A stretch of 51,650 nt of DNA from Aquificaceae bacterium (GCA_026414575.1 JAOAIS010000006.1:1-51650), one strand, 5' to 3'; counted from the stretch's first letter, positions 9,622 through 22,105 are shown. Numbers and translations: made by a program. Notes: generated from the letters alone by a model not told the origin.

Positions 9622-10192
9622 AGGTTTTTAATATAAACTCCGCATCCTCTTTTGTGTTTACATTGAGAAAGGAAAGAAGTTCTGGGTCGCTTTCTGAGGC
9701 ATCTTTCTCGTCAAGTTCTTTGTGGACAGCTTTTTCCACAAAGTCTATCAGCCTCTCGCCTCCGGATGTTATGTAGGCTTCAACATATGGTAGAAGTTCC
9801 TTATAATAGACTGCCAGCAGGGGTTGTAGTTTTCCTCCAATTCTGAAGAGGGTAAGGGGCGGTTCCGCCTTTTGTATGAGCGTCTCCAGCAAGTTTTTTC
9901 TTATCAAGGGCATGTCCCCGGCTACTATTAGGCCTTTGGTGTTTTTGAGGTTTCTAAGGGCAGTATGAATGCCCGAAAGGGCACACTGCTTTTCTAAGAA
10001 ATCTTCTATCAGCTCCACACCCTCTAAAAAGCTGAACTTTTTAACATCCTTCGTCACGAGACATATTCTGTGGCATAGACCTCTGAGGGCATCTACCGTG
10101 CACTCTATAAGCCTCTTGTGGCCAATAGTATAAAGGAGTTTATCCTCGCCAAAACGCCTACTCCGACCACCCGCAAGGATAAAGCCCTCCAT
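9602..10192 (-). CDS. mobA: Molybdenum cofactor guanylyltransferase (MobA-like)
   Basis: FILAGGRSRRFGEDKLL nucleotidyltransferase signature, VAGDMPLI. Confidence 0.8.
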   Translation of the reverse strand: MEGFILAGGRSRRFGEDKLLYTIGHKRLIECTVDALRGLCHRICLVTKDVKKFSFLEGVELIEDFLEKQCALSGIHTALRNLKNTKGLIVAGDMPLIRKNLLETLIQKAEPPLTLFRIGGKLQPLLAVYYKELLPYVEAYITSGGERLIDFVEKAVHKELDEKDASESDPELLSFLNVNTKEDAEFILKTYGREGF

Positions 10193-11136
10193 TACTCTCT
10201 TATGACAAGTCTTGCACCGTTGGGAAGTCTTTCAACCTTCTCTAAGGCACTCTTACCCTCCTCCCTTGGCACATAAACATAGGTGCCTGCCGGTATTATG
10301 TCTCTTTTTATGTGGGGGTTTAGGTCTTTAAAGGTGCTTTCTCTTACGCCAGCCCTTAGTAGGAATTCCTCAGTGGATGTTTCTTTTTCTAAAATCTTGT
10401 GGGCTATGGAGATGCCATCCACCCTTACGGAGAGCCCATACTGGTCAGGACCCCTTGCTAACAGTAAGACCGCAAAGAAAGCAGGCACATAGTTTCTGGT
10501 CTCCTCGGGCAAGAAACTTTGGGTTTTCCAAAAGTCCAAGCCACCCGTCTTTCTTGTCACACAGTTTTCACCACAGTTGTAGCTTGCAAGGGCAAGCTCC
10601 CAGTTTCCAAACATGTTATAAAGGTCTTTTAGATACCTCATGGCTGCATCGGTGGCTTTTATTACATCAAACCGCTCGTCCACATAGTGGTCTACCCTAA
10701 GTCCGTACCTTCTTGCGGTGGAAGGTATAAACTGCCACAAGCCCGCAGCACCAGACCTTGATACTGCAAAGTTATTGAAAGCGCTCTCAATTACAGGAAG
10801 CAGGGCTAATTCCTCCGGAAGCCCATGTTTTTTTACTATGGGTTTTATTAGGGGCATGTAATAGTTTGCCCTCTGAAGGGCAAGTTCAAAAGAGCGCTTG
10901 TTGGATAGGTAATAATCCACGAACCTCCTTATTTCTTCTCTGTCGGGTATGGGTATGCCCAAGGCGTGGGCTTCCCTCTGAATGAATTTTTCCTCCTCTT
11001 CCGAGAAATATTTGTTACCCTTCTGAACTACGCTAATGTCATTTTCTTTCCTTGTGATTACCGCCTGCCTAACAACGGGCGTACAAGAGCTTAAGAAGCT
11101 TAGAAGAATAATGGCCATAAGGAGATATCCTTTCAT
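10192..11136 (-). CDS. Lytic transglycosylase (SLT domain) lipoprotein, MltD-like
   Basis: Lipobox LLSFLSSC; ESAFNNFAVSRSGAAGLWQFIPSTARRYGL, ALASYNCG; start set at ATG 11136 after SD-like gggag. Confidence 0.85.
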   Translation of the reverse strand: MKGYLLMAIILLSFLSSCTPVVRQAVITRKENDISVVQKGNKYFSEEEEKFIQREAHALGIPIPDREEIRRFVDYYLSNKRSFELALQRANYYMPLIKPIVKKHGLPEELALLPVIESAFNNFAVSRSGAAGLWQFIPSTARRYGLRVDHYVDERFDVIKATDAAMRYLKDLYNMFGNWELALASYNCGENCVTRKTGGLDFWKTQSFLPEETRNYVPAFFAVLLLARGPDQYGLSVRVDGISIAHKILEKETSTEEFLLRAGVRESTFKDLNPHIKRDIIPAGTYVYVPREEGKSALEKVERLPNGARLVIRE

Positions 11137-11197
11137 AAATCTCCCTCTGGGTTTATTATACATTCTTATCGCCCCCTATGTTATAAATTTAATATAC

Positions 11198-12241
11198 ATG
11201 GAAATACTTGCCTCTTATAATCTGCAGGAGCTAAGGGTAAAGTTCCAAGAGTTGGGTTTTGAACCCTACAGGGCTAATCAGGTTCTTGGTTGGGTTTACA
11301 GAAAGTTCAAGGACAACTTTCAGGAAATGACGGACATCCCCAAAGAGCAACGAACTCTTCTGTCACAAGCCTTTAGGGTTCACACTTTAAAGCCTGTCGA
11401 GAGGATTGAGACCAAGGATTCTGTCAAATATATATTCAGGACGGAAGATGGTAGTATTATAGAAACTGTTCTTATCTTTGAGAGGGACCATTTGACTCTC
11501 TGTTTGTCTTCACAGGTTGGTTGCGCGGTGGGTTGTAAGTTCTGCGCCACCGCAAAGGACGGGCTTTTTAGGAATCTTACAACTGCAGAGATAGTGGACC
11601 AATACCTTTGGGTTCAGAAGGATGCGCCCAGCAGAATAAGGAATGTGGTTTTTATGGGTATGGGTGAACCATTGGCAAACTACGAGGCAGTAAGGAAGGC
11701 AGTGGAAATCATGGTGAACCCATGGGGCATAGGGCTTTCCAAAAGAAGGGTAAGCATATCCACAAGCGGTCTTATATCTCAACTCAAAAGGATGGCTCAA
11801 GACCCACTTCTTAGAGAATTGAACCTTGCTGTTTCTGTTAACGCACCTTACCAATATTTGAGGGAGCTTCTAATGCCCATAAGTAAGACCAACAACCTTA
11901 AAGAACTTATGCAAACCCTTGCGGATCATCCTTACCCACCAGACAGGAGGATAATGCTTGAGTATGTGCTTATAAAAGATATAAACGATTCTGAGGCTCA
12001 CGCAAGAGCCTTTGCCCAGCTAATAGTCCCATACAGGAATAAGTTTAAGGTCAACTTAATCCCCTACAATCCTGACCCATCCATTGCCTTTGAAAGACCC
12101 TCCATGGAGAGGGTATATGCTTTTCAGGAGGTCTTGAGAAGCCATCACATATCAACCTTTATAAGGTTGAGTAAGGGTGTTGATGTTTTTGGTGCCTGCG
12201 GACAGCTAAGAAGTAAAAGGCTCGAGCTTGTGGTAAAATAA
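11198..12241 (+). CDS. rlmN: Dual-specificity 23S rRNA/tRNA methyltransferase RlmN (radical SAM)
   Basis: GCAVGCKFCATA cluster motif, MGMGEPLANY; start trimmed from track 11036 to ATG 11198. Confidence 0.93.
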   Translation: MEILASYNLQELRVKFQELGFEPYRANQVLGWVYRKFKDNFQEMTDIPKEQRTLLSQAFRVHTLKPVERIETKDSVKYIFRTEDGSIIETVLIFERDHLTLCLSSQVGCAVGCKFCATAKDGLFRNLTTAEIVDQYLWVQKDAPSRIRNVVFMGMGEPLANYEAVRKAVEIMVNPWGIGLSKRRVSISTSGLISQLKRMAQDPLLRELNLAVSVNAPYQYLRELLMPISKTNNLKELMQTLADHPYPPDRRIMLEYVLIKDINDSEAHARAFAQLIVPYRNKFKVNLIPYNPDPSIAFERPSMERVYAFQEVLRSHHISTFIRLSKGVDVFGACGQLRSKRLELVVK

Positions 12242-12245
12242 AAGG

Positions 12246-12929
12246 GTGCAGGCAATCCCCAGGTGGCTAAGAGAGCTAATAATAGTAGTGATAGTAGTGC
12301 TTTTCATAAGAGCCTTTCTTGTTCAGGCTTACAACATACCTTCTGGCTCCATGAAGCCTACCCTCCTTGTAGGTGATTTTATACTGGTTAACAAGCTAGT
12401 CTATAAGCTGTCCGAGCCCCAGAGGGGAGACATAGTGGTTTTTAAGTGGCCTTTAAACCCTCAGATTGACTTTATAAAGAGGATAGTCGGTATGCCTGGG
12501 GATACCCTTGAAATAAGGGGTGAGAGGGTTTATATAAACGGCCAAGAGTTGCCACTGAAGTTTTTGGGCGTTGTGCGGGAAGATGGTATGGCCAAACTAA
12601 TTTACGAAGAGACATTGCCCAATGGTGTAAAACACAAAATTGCCCTTTACGATAGCCCTTTTATCCCCAGAAGGGATGTTTACTATGCCAAAATACCAGA
12701 GGGTCATTACTTGGTACTGGGGGATAACAGAGATAACAGCGAAGACAGCAGATACTGGGGCCTTCTGCCAAGAGAAAACATTGTGGGGAAGGCTTTTGTG
12801 GTTTATTTCTCTGGTGATATTCCGCCCCTGGACTCTACTGACGTGAATGTTTTTACGGGTTTTAAACAGCTTTTTCTTGCCCTTCTTAACCCGCGTTTTG
12901 ATAGGATAGGCAAGCCCATCATATGGTAA
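12246..12929 (+). CDS. lepB: Signal peptidase I
   Basis: NIPSGSMKPTLLVGDFILVNK, DFIKRIVGMPGD, GDNRDNSEDSRYWG. Confidence 0.93.
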   Translation: MQAIPRWLRELIIVVIVVLFIRAFLVQAYNIPSGSMKPTLLVGDFILVNKLVYKLSEPQRGDIVVFKWPLNPQIDFIKRIVGMPGDTLEIRGERVYINGQELPLKFLGVVREDGMAKLIYEETLPNGVKHKIALYDSPFIPRRDVYYAKIPEGHYLVLGDNRDNSEDSRYWGLLPRENIVGKAFVVYFSGDIPPLDSTDVNVFTGFKQLFLALLNPRFDRIGKPIIW

Positions 12930-14646
12930 AGGGTGCGCCGGATAGATAAAAGTGTCTTATAGCTTCCTTGATAAACCTGGCGTTCAAGTTCTTGGAATAC
13001 ATAATGCCTATGATTAGAGATGGTAAAGCCTCTATATCTACGGAGACTTGTATGATTTTACTGTCCTCTATGTATGCAAACTGATAAAGATCTTCCAAAA
13101 AGCTATTCAGCTCCGAGCTCTCTAAGTTTGTCTCCAAAAACTTTAAAAGATTTTCACAGGTTTCCAGTATCAAGTCTTTGTCAAAGCTTTGCATGTCCCT
13201 GTAGACGACCGCTAGTCCTTCAAGCCTTGCCAATAGCCATTTGGTCTCAGCTTCGGAATTCAAGGGATTGCCGAGCATGGGATATAAGGAAAGGACCGTA
13301 TCGTGTTCTATCCTTTTAAGAAAAACTTTTAACGCTTCTTGGGATGGGGCTATTAGGTTTGTGTAAAGGAGCATGTCTTCCACATGGGCGTTTTTGAGAG
13401 GGTTAAATTCTTCTGGAGTGACTAATGAGCTTAGTAGCCTGCCGGTGAATAGACGTCCCGTATCTTCTTCGAGAACCGCAAAACTTCCCGCTTCTGGCAA
13501 GAAAGGCGTTGGTATGAACCTGAGAACATGACCAGAAGCCAGCTTCAATCTGCTTCTCGGAAAGGTTTCTATTGTTCTAATCCTTGCCTGAGGTATGCCC
13601 AAAGCTTTTAATCTCTGAGCTATGTTAATGGAGGTTATCACAAAAGCTTTCTTGTTTCCTTGCAGGAAGCCGAGGATCCCTGAAGACTCATCTATGCCAG
13701 AGCCCATGAGTATGATGCCCTTGACTACATCTACAGGACCTAAGACCTGCTCAAGTTTTGTCCTTATGAGTACATACTCTTGCTCCGTGCCCATGTTTAT
13801 AAGAATGGGAACTTTTATGTTGTCTTTGCCATATATGCGTAGGTAGGCATTTTTATGAAACAGTCCTTTTTTATCCTGAACCCCTACCCAGTAAAAACCA
13901 TCTCCAAGTTCCAATGGCTGATCCAAGTCGGGAACGCTTGCAGCAGTCGGGGATTCCATGGTTGCGATGAGCGCTTCCTCTTGCATGACTTGGGGCATTA
14001 CAGTTTCTGGTTTGTAATCGCTGACAAGTTGCCCAAAGAATTCCCAGTTGTTGGCAAAAACAAGGGTTGGTTCCAGATCTTCTTCCCTGTATGGCTCGAG
14101 CCAAATCTTTAGGTTCTCAGGCATGAGCTTTACAAGCTCTTCTACATTACAGTTGCTACCCTTTAGGACACCATTTTCTATATAAATGGCGCAGGAGTAA
14201 TTGGGACCTTCCATAACCATGGAGGATGTAATACCATGACGCAATAGCTTCAGCAGTGTGCTGGCTGGCCCTATTGTTTCTAAGTGAGCTGGTTCTTGAG
14301 GGCTCTTACTTAGGTTTACTACTTTAGTCAAAAGTTCTATTGGGTTAAAGGGTAGGACCACATAATTAACTTCTCTAAGACCATATTTTCTTATAATTTC
14401 CGCGTCCTCGTGGCTTTCCAAAAAGAATATTGGTGAGGGGTAATATCCCATTTCCAAGATCTTAAGCCAGAAAGCTAAGTCTTCTAAAGACAACAATACT
14501 GCCTCTGGCGAGGCCATTTTCAAAAGCTCAAGAGCCTTCTCCTCGTCCAGAGCTATGAGGAGCTTATGTCCAGTGATGTTAAAAATGTCCGCAAGCAGGG
14601 AAGAGTATTGTCTCTTCTTGTCTAATAGTAGGCAAAGTACTCCCAT
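12919..14646 (-). CDS. Multidomain protein: degenerate receiver + DUF4388-like + metal-ligand-less flavodiiron/ODP-like beta-lactamase-fold domain + helical C-terminus
   Basis: Fold-level motif match by eye: GDGFYWVGVQDKKGLFHKNAY...MGSGIDESSG...FIPTPFLPEAGSFAVLEEDTGRLFTGRLLSS against flavodiiron DGIYWVG...NHxExDHxG...MLHWPDS...ND; REC-like N-terminus without canonical residues. Confidence 0.6.
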   Translation of the reverse strand: MGVLCLLLDKKRQYSSLLADIFNITGHKLLIALDEEKALELLKMASPEAVLLSLEDLAFWLKILEMGYYPSPIFFLESHEDAEIIRKYGLREVNYVVLPFNPIELLTKVVNLSKSPQEPAHLETIGPASTLLKLLRHGITSSMVMEGPNYSCAIYIENGVLKGSNCNVEELVKLMPENLKIWLEPYREEDLEPTLVFANNWEFFGQLVSDYKPETVMPQVMQEEALIATMESPTAASVPDLDQPLELGDGFYWVGVQDKKGLFHKNAYLRIYGKDNIKVPILINMGTEQEYVLIRTKLEQVLGPVDVVKGIILMGSGIDESSGILGFLQGNKKAFVITSINIAQRLKALGIPQARIRTIETFPRSRLKLASGHVLRFIPTPFLPEAGSFAVLEEDTGRLFTGRLLSSLVTPEEFNPLKNAHVEDMLLYTNLIAPSQEALKVFLKRIEHDTVLSLYPMLGNPLNSEAETKWLLARLEGLAVVYRDMQSFDKDLILETCENLLKFLETNLESSELNSFLEDLYQFAYIEDSKIIQVSVDIEALPSLIIGIMYSKNLNARFIKEAIRHFYLSGAPFTI

Positions 14647-14894
14647 CAGTAAAGCTCTCCTTTTTCACATGCTACCTTTATAAGTCCCAGTTGTTCCTTG
14701 AGTATGTTAGCAGACTGAACCAACATGAAAAAGGCGTGTTCCACATTTACAAGGGCTGATTGGAAGGATGGGTTATCCTCAAGGACTCTAAGCTCCCTAA
14801 ACCTTCTATAGTACTCATCTATGTCGGTGCCAAAGTTCAGGAGGAGTTTTATTACAGCCTCCGATAGTTCTAAGGCGTTGCCCCTCGTATCCAT
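14646..14894 (-). CDS. Hypothetical small helical protein
   Basis: Intact 82-aa ORF coupled by overlap to both neighbours in the operon. Confidence 0.6.
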   Translation of the reverse strand: MDTRGNALELSEAVIKLLLNFGTDIDEYYRRFRELRVLEDNPSFQSALVNVEHAFFMLVQSANILKEQLGLIKVACEKGELY

Positions 14895-15274
14895 ATTCTG
14901 CCTACCTCCTCTCCTTCCGCTCTTGGCATATTATACCTGCTAAAGAGTATGGATTCAACCATTTTCAATTCATGGTCTTCAATTTTCTCCATTAGGAGAC
15001 TAATCTCTTCTCCTTGGGATTTAACGCCTATCTCTAAATCTCCCTCCTGATGTTCCTGATAAACATCGCCCCCGCCCGCCATAAAACCAACGCCAACAGA
15101 AAGGGTAGCAAAGTTAAACTCTCTAAGCACCATTTTAGGCTTTTGCAAGCCCTTTTGAATTTTTAGGTAAACACATAGGGCAAGACCAATCCTGATTAAG
15201 CTTTCTGGTGTAAAGGGATAGACCCCAAGTTTACCGCTTAGACGCTTTTCTTTAAATAGCTTCCCCGATGGCAT
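14870..15274 (-). CDS. Hypothetical; resembles N-terminal domain I of GlmM/phosphohexomutase without the catalytic Ser loop
   Basis: SGKLGVYPFTPESLIRIGLALCVYLKIQKG...FATLSVGVGFMAGGGDVY...AEGEEVGRIWI collinear with GlmM domain I; intact ORF overlapping tlyA and the next gene. Confidence 0.55.
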   Translation of the reverse strand: MPSGKLFKEKRLSGKLGVYPFTPESLIRIGLALCVYLKIQKGLQKPKMVLREFNFATLSVGVGFMAGGGDVYQEHQEGDLEIGVKSQGEEISLLMEKIEDHELKMVESILFSRYNMPRAEGEEVGRIWIRGATP

Positions 15275-16028
15275 TGTCTATTGCCTCTTGTATGTTTTCC
15301 ATATCCTCTGCGTGTTTTTTGGCAAGCACAAAAAACTCCTCATTACCCTTTGCCCCTTTTGGTTTAGCCTTTATCACACCACATATTTTAAAGCCCTCTG
15401 ACTTTATAAGGTCAACCACCTTGAGCACTGCCAACTTTTTAGCTTCCGCCTCCTTTACTATGCCCTTCCTCAATCTTTCTGGCCCCACTTCAAATTGGGG
15501 TTTTACGAGCAAAAGCAGTGTACCATCCTCCTTTAGGAATTCTAACACATGGGGCACTATCTTTCTCGCAGATACGAAGGAGACATCCACCGTTATCAGA
15601 TCTACCAGCTCTGGTATGTGTTCTTTTGTGAGCTCTCTTGCGTCTGTTTCTTCATAGAGTATTACTCTTGGGTCGTGCCTGAGTTTTGGATCCATCTGCC
15701 CCCTTCCCACATCCACCGCATAGACCCTCTTTACCCCGTGCATTAGCAGACACTGGGTGAACCCACCCGTAGAGGAGCCCACGTCAAGGGCTACCATCCC
15801 TTCCACCTTTAGCTTGAGTCTTTTTAAGGCATTTTCAAGCTTGTCACCGCCTCTGGACACATACTTGGGAAGTTCCTTAACCTCTACCCTCTGACCTTCC
15901 CTAATTTTCATTCCTGGCTTATTTGTCGGCTTTCCGTCCACCTGCACAAGGCCTGCCATTATGATTGCCTGCGCCTTTTCTCTTGTCGGTGCGTATCCCT
16001 TTTCCACCAGATATAGGTCTAACCTCAA
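15252..16028 (-). CDS. tlyA: TlyA family rRNA methyltransferase (S4 + FtsJ-like)
   Basis: [33 protein letters not shown]4 domain; ALDVGSSTGGFTQCLL SAM motif. Confidence 0.9.
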   Translation of the reverse strand: MRLDLYLVEKGYAPTREKAQAIIMAGLVQVDGKPTNKPGMKIREGQRVEVKELPKYVSRGGDKLENALKRLKLKVEGMVALDVGSSTGGFTQCLLMHGVKRVYAVDVGRGQMDPKLRHDPRVILYEETDARELTKEHIPELVDLITVDVSFVSARKIVPHVLEFLKEDGTLLLLVKPQFEVGPERLRKGIVKEAEAKKLAVLKVVDLIKSEGFKICGVIKAKPKGAKGNEEFFVLAKKHAEDMENIQEAIDNAIGEAI

Positions 16029-16264
16029 AGTTTGAAAAGATGTTTTATGAGATAAAGAACAAGGATTAGTATTAAAGGTGAGAAATCAAAGCCACCCGCT
16101 GGTGGAACCACCCTTCTTATGGGTTCGAGGAGGGGCGAGACAAATCCATCAAGTATCTCATAGAATCTGCTCTCCCTTATCTTTGGTATCCAAGAACCCA
16201 AGGCGTGCAAAAACACCAAAAAAATGAGCAGGTTAATTATAAGGGACAGGATTCCCTTAATCAT
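16025..16264 (-). CDS. YggT family membrane protein
   Basis: Two TM segments, [29 protein letters not shown]. Confidence 0.8.
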   Translation of the reverse strand: MIKGILSLIINLLIFLVFLHALGSWIPKIRESRFYEILDGFVSPLLEPIRRVVPPAGGFDFSPLILILVLYLIKHLFKL

Positions 16265-16617
16265 TCTACCAATTCAAGGATGGCAAGCTCGCATCCATCG
16301 CCCTTTCTCCTTTCTGGCAGTTTTATTATTCTCGTGTATCCACCCTGCCTACCTTCGAACCTCGGGGCTACTTCTTCAAAAAGCTTTCTCACGGCAGCCT
16401 TATCTGGTAGAACTTTAAGGGCAAGCCTGCGAGCATGCAAATCACCTCTCTTACCAAGGGTTATAAGCTTTTCTACGAAGGGCTTTACCGCCTTCGCTCT
16501 TTGGAGGGATGTTTCAATCCTTTCTTCCATTATGAGAGCCCTTGCCAAGGACCTGTATAGGGCAAGCCTCTGCTCCTTTGTTCTGTCAAAGTGTTTCTTT
16601 TTTATCCTATGTCTCAT
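16261..16617 (-). CDS. rplQ: 50S ribosomal protein L17
   Basis: [29 protein letters not shown]; position after rpoA. Confidence 0.95.
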   Translation of the reverse strand: MRHRIKKKHFDRTKEQRLALYRSLARALIMEERIETSLQRAKAVKPFVEKLITLGKRGDLHARRLALKVLPDKAAVRKLFEEVAPRFEGRQGGYTRIIKLPERRKGDGCELAILELVE

Positions 16618-16621
16618 CTTT

Positions 16622-17575
16622 TTACCTCCTGCTTTCTACATCCATACCAAGGCTCAAACCCATCTGACGTAGGGCTTCCTTTATCTCGTTTATTGCCTTC
16701 CTTCCCACATTTTTGGTGCCTTTTAGGTCATCCTCAGTAAGTCTTACCAGGTCTCCTATGGTGGATATGCCCATCCTCTTTATGGAATTGAGGGCCCTTT
16801 GGGATACATCAAGCTCTTCTATGGGCAAGCTTAGCTTTTCTGAAAACTCGTCCACTATACCCACTGGCTCTTCTACTACCGGGGCTTCAAAGGAGATGTT
16901 CTCAAGGGCGCTGAAGTTCCTAACTATTAGCTGGACTGCTTCCTTCAAAACTTCCTCTGGTGTCTTGGTTCCATCGGTGTATATCTCCATTATGAGCCTG
17001 TCGTAGTCGCTTCTTTTTTCCACTCTTGTCTTTTCAACTTTAAAGGCCGCTTGGCGTACTGGGGAGAAGTCAGCATCTACCAAAATCCAACCCACTTCGC
17101 CCAACACTTCCATTTCCTCTGTGGGCAGATAACCAAAGCCTCTTTCAATTCTTATTTCTATGTTTATCTCCTTGTTGGGGTTTGTTATGGTAAGTATCTT
17201 CTGGTCGGGGTTTACCAATTCCACATTAGGAGGCAGGCTTATATCTTTAGCATAGACATCGCCTTCACCCTTTTTCTTGAGATAGAGTATTTCCACGTCC
17301 GAGCCAAGGAGTTTAAACCTCGCCTTTTTAAGATTGGCTATTATCTCCAGCGTATCTTCCTGAACGCCTTCTATGGAAGAGAACTCATGGTAGGTGCCGT
17401 ATATCTTAACAGCAGTCATGGCAGTGCCTTGTATGGAAGAAAGAAGGGTTCTTCTCAGGGAATTGCCTACAGTTATACCAAAGCCTCTTTCTAAAGGTTC
17501 CATAATAAACCTGCCGTAGGTTTTCCCTCTCTCCTCCCAGTAGACCTTTGAAGGGAAAAGAAACTCTCTCAGCAT
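16622..17575 (-). CDS. rpoA: RNA polymerase alpha subunit
   Basis: [28 protein letters not shown]; alpha-[22 protein letters not shown]. Confidence 0.97.
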   Translation of the reverse strand: MLREFLFPSKVYWEERGKTYGRFIMEPLERGFGITVGNSLRRTLLSSIQGTAMTAVKIYGTYHEFSSIEGVQEDTLEIIANLKKARFKLLGSDVEILYLKKKGEGDVYAKDISLPPNVELVNPDQKILTITNPNKEINIEIRIERGFGYLPTEEMEVLGEVGWILVDADFSPVRQAAFKVEKTRVEKRSDYDRLIMEIYTDGTKTPEEVLKEAVQLIVRNFSALENISFEAPVVEEPVGIVDEFSEKLSLPIEELDVSQRALNSIKRMGISTIGDLVRLTEDDLKGTKNVGRKAINEIKEALRQMGLSLGMDVESRR

Positions 17576-17586
17576 AGTCTTCCTCC

Positions 17587-18216
17587 TTACACTCTCGAGT
17601 AGAACTCTATGATGTACTGAAGGTTTACAGGTACCTCCAGCTGTATGTCTCTGGGCATGTCTATTACCCTACCCCTGAAGTTTTCCTTATCTAACTCAAG
17701 CCACGACGGGACGCTGCGTGGATCCATATTTTCCAAGTTTTCCAGTAGCTGTGGCACATCTCGAGAGCCTTGTTTTACCTCAATAATATCTCCTGGTTCT
17801 ACCCTGTAGGAGGGAATGTCAACTTTTCTGCCGTTTACAGTAAAGTGTCCATGGGCAACCCATTGTCTTGCCTGTCTTCTAGTGCTGGCAAATCCCAGCC
17901 TGTATACCACATTATCGAGCCTTCTTTCAAGAAGCTGAAGAAGCACCTGACCTGTGTTACCCTTTGATCGGGAAGCTTCATCAAAATACCTTCTGAATTG
18001 TTTTTCCCTCAAGCCTCCATACAGAAACTTGAGCTTTTGTTTTTCCATAAGACGTACACCGTACTCGGTGAGCTTTCTCCTTCTTCCCTTTGTTCTCCCA
18101 TGTTGACCTGGGGGGAAGTTTCTTCTTGCCAAGTTTTTTGGTGCGCTCTTTTTGCCAGATACTATGGCACCTAACCTTCTGTCTGTCCTTACCTGAGGAC
18201 CTATGTATCTACCCAT
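17587..18216 (-). CDS. rpsD: 30S ribosomal protein S4
   Basis: RRLDNVVYRLGFASTRRQARQWVAHGHFTVNG. Confidence 0.97.
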   Translation of the reverse strand: MGRYIGPQVRTDRRLGAIVSGKKSAPKNLARRNFPPGQHGRTKGRRRKLTEYGVRLMEKQKLKFLYGGLREKQFRRYFDEASRSKGNTGQVLLQLLERRLDNVVYRLGFASTRRQARQWVAHGHFTVNGRKVDIPSYRVEPGDIIEVKQGSRDVPQLLENLENMDPRSVPSWLELDKENFRGRVIDMPRDIQLEVPVNLQYIIEFYSRV

Positions 18217-18219
18217 GCG

Positions 18220-18609
18220 TTAAACCCTCCTCTTTGCTGGCGGTCTACATCCGTTATGTGGTATGGGGGTTATATCCCTTATGGCTTTGACCTTTATGCC
18301 TGCTGCATATACAGCCCTGAGGGCGGACTCTCTTCCTGCTCCAGCTCCCTTAACTCTTACCTCTGCTTCTTGCAACCCATACTCTTGAATTGCCCTCTTT
18401 GCTGCTTTTTGGGCGGCAAGTTGTGCTGCATAGGGTGTGCTTTTCCTTGTGCCTTTGAAACCAACGGTGCCGCCACTTTCCCACACAAGGGTATTACCCT
18501 GTTTGTCTGTTATGCTTATGATTGTATTGTTAAAGGTGCTTAGTATATGAACTATGCCCTCTGTTACTGTCTTTTTCTGCTTTTTTTGTGGCTGTTTCCT
18601 TTTTGCCAT
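18220..18609 (-). CDS. rpsK: 30S ribosomal protein S11
   Basis: [32 protein letters not shown]. Confidence 0.97.
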   Translation of the reverse strand: MAKRKQPQKKQKKTVTEGIVHILSTFNNTIISITDKQGNTLVWESGGTVGFKGTRKSTPYAAQLAAQKAAKRAIQEYGLQEAEVRVKGAGAGRESALRAVYAAGIKVKAIRDITPIPHNGCRPPAKRRV

Positions 18610-18620
18610 CTATGACCTCC

Positions 18621-19001
18621 TTACTTGACTATCTTTTTCTTGGTGCCACCAACGGTTTTTCTCTTGCCCTTTCTTGTTCTTGAGTTCGTTTTCGTTTGTT
18701 GACCCCTAACGGGAAGACCCTTCACATGTCTTATGCCCCTGTAGCAACCCATATCTATTAGTTTTTTTATGTTTATTTGAACTTCCCTGCGCAGATCGCC
18801 TTCTACCGCATAATTTTGCTCAATGAACTTGCGTATTGTATTAAGCTCTTCTGGTGTTAGTTCACCGAGCTTTTTGGTGCCGGGTATGCCTGTTTTTTCA
18901 CATATTTCTCTTGCTCTGGACCATCCTATGCCATAAAGGTAGGTCAGGACCACTTCCAACTTTTTGCCCTCTGGGAGGTCAACACCTGCTATCCTTGCCA
19001 T
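18621..19001 (-). CDS. rpsM: 30S ribosomal protein S13
   Basis: [40 protein letters not shown]. Confidence 0.97.
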   Translation of the reverse strand: MARIAGVDLPEGKKLEVVLTYLYGIGWSRAREICEKTGIPGTKKLGELTPEELNTIRKFIEQNYAVEGDLRREVQINIKKLIDMGCYRGIRHVKGLPVRGQQTKTNSRTRKGKRKTVGGTKKKIVK

Positions 19002-19012
19002 CTTTTACCTCC

Positions 19013-19129
19013 TTAACTACCCTGTCTTTGTTTGTGCTTTGGGTTCTCGCATATTACCATAACTCTTCCCTTTCTCCTTATGATCTTGCACTTGGCACAT
19101 ATGGGCTTTACAGAAGGTTTAACCTTCAT
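19013..19129 (-). CDS. rpmJ: 50S ribosomal protein L36 (Zn-binding type); absent from the ORF track because it is short
   Basis: Manual reverse translation: [38 protein letters not shown]. Confidence 0.95.
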   Translation of the reverse strand: MKVKPSVKPICAKCKIIRRKGRVMVICENPKHKQRQGS

Positions 19130-19165
19130 GTTTACCTCCTTGTAACCTAACAATTATAACACAAA

Positions 19166-19397
19166 TCATCCTCTGTATACTATCCTACCCCTTGTGAGGT
19201 CATAGGGTGATAGCTCTACCTTTACCTTATCTCCGGGAAGTATCCTTATAAAATGGATGCGCATTTTGCCAGAAACATGGGCAAGCACTTCGTGCCCTGT
19301 CTCCAGCTTAACCCTAAACATGGCGTTAGGTAAGGCTTCTAACACTTCGCCTTCGATTACTATTCCCTTTTCCTTGTGTTTCTCTTCTCCCTTTTTC

Positions 19398-19405
<8 letters not shown>
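19166..19405 (-). CDS. infA: Translation initiation factor IF-1
   Basis: [33 protein letters not shown]. Confidence 0.96.

Positions 19406-22105
<2,700 letters not shown>

Noticed and set aside
11036-11197. N-terminal extension of RlmN
   Set aside because: Overlaps the 5' end of the divergent lytic transglycosylase gene; RlmN similarity begins after ATG 11198
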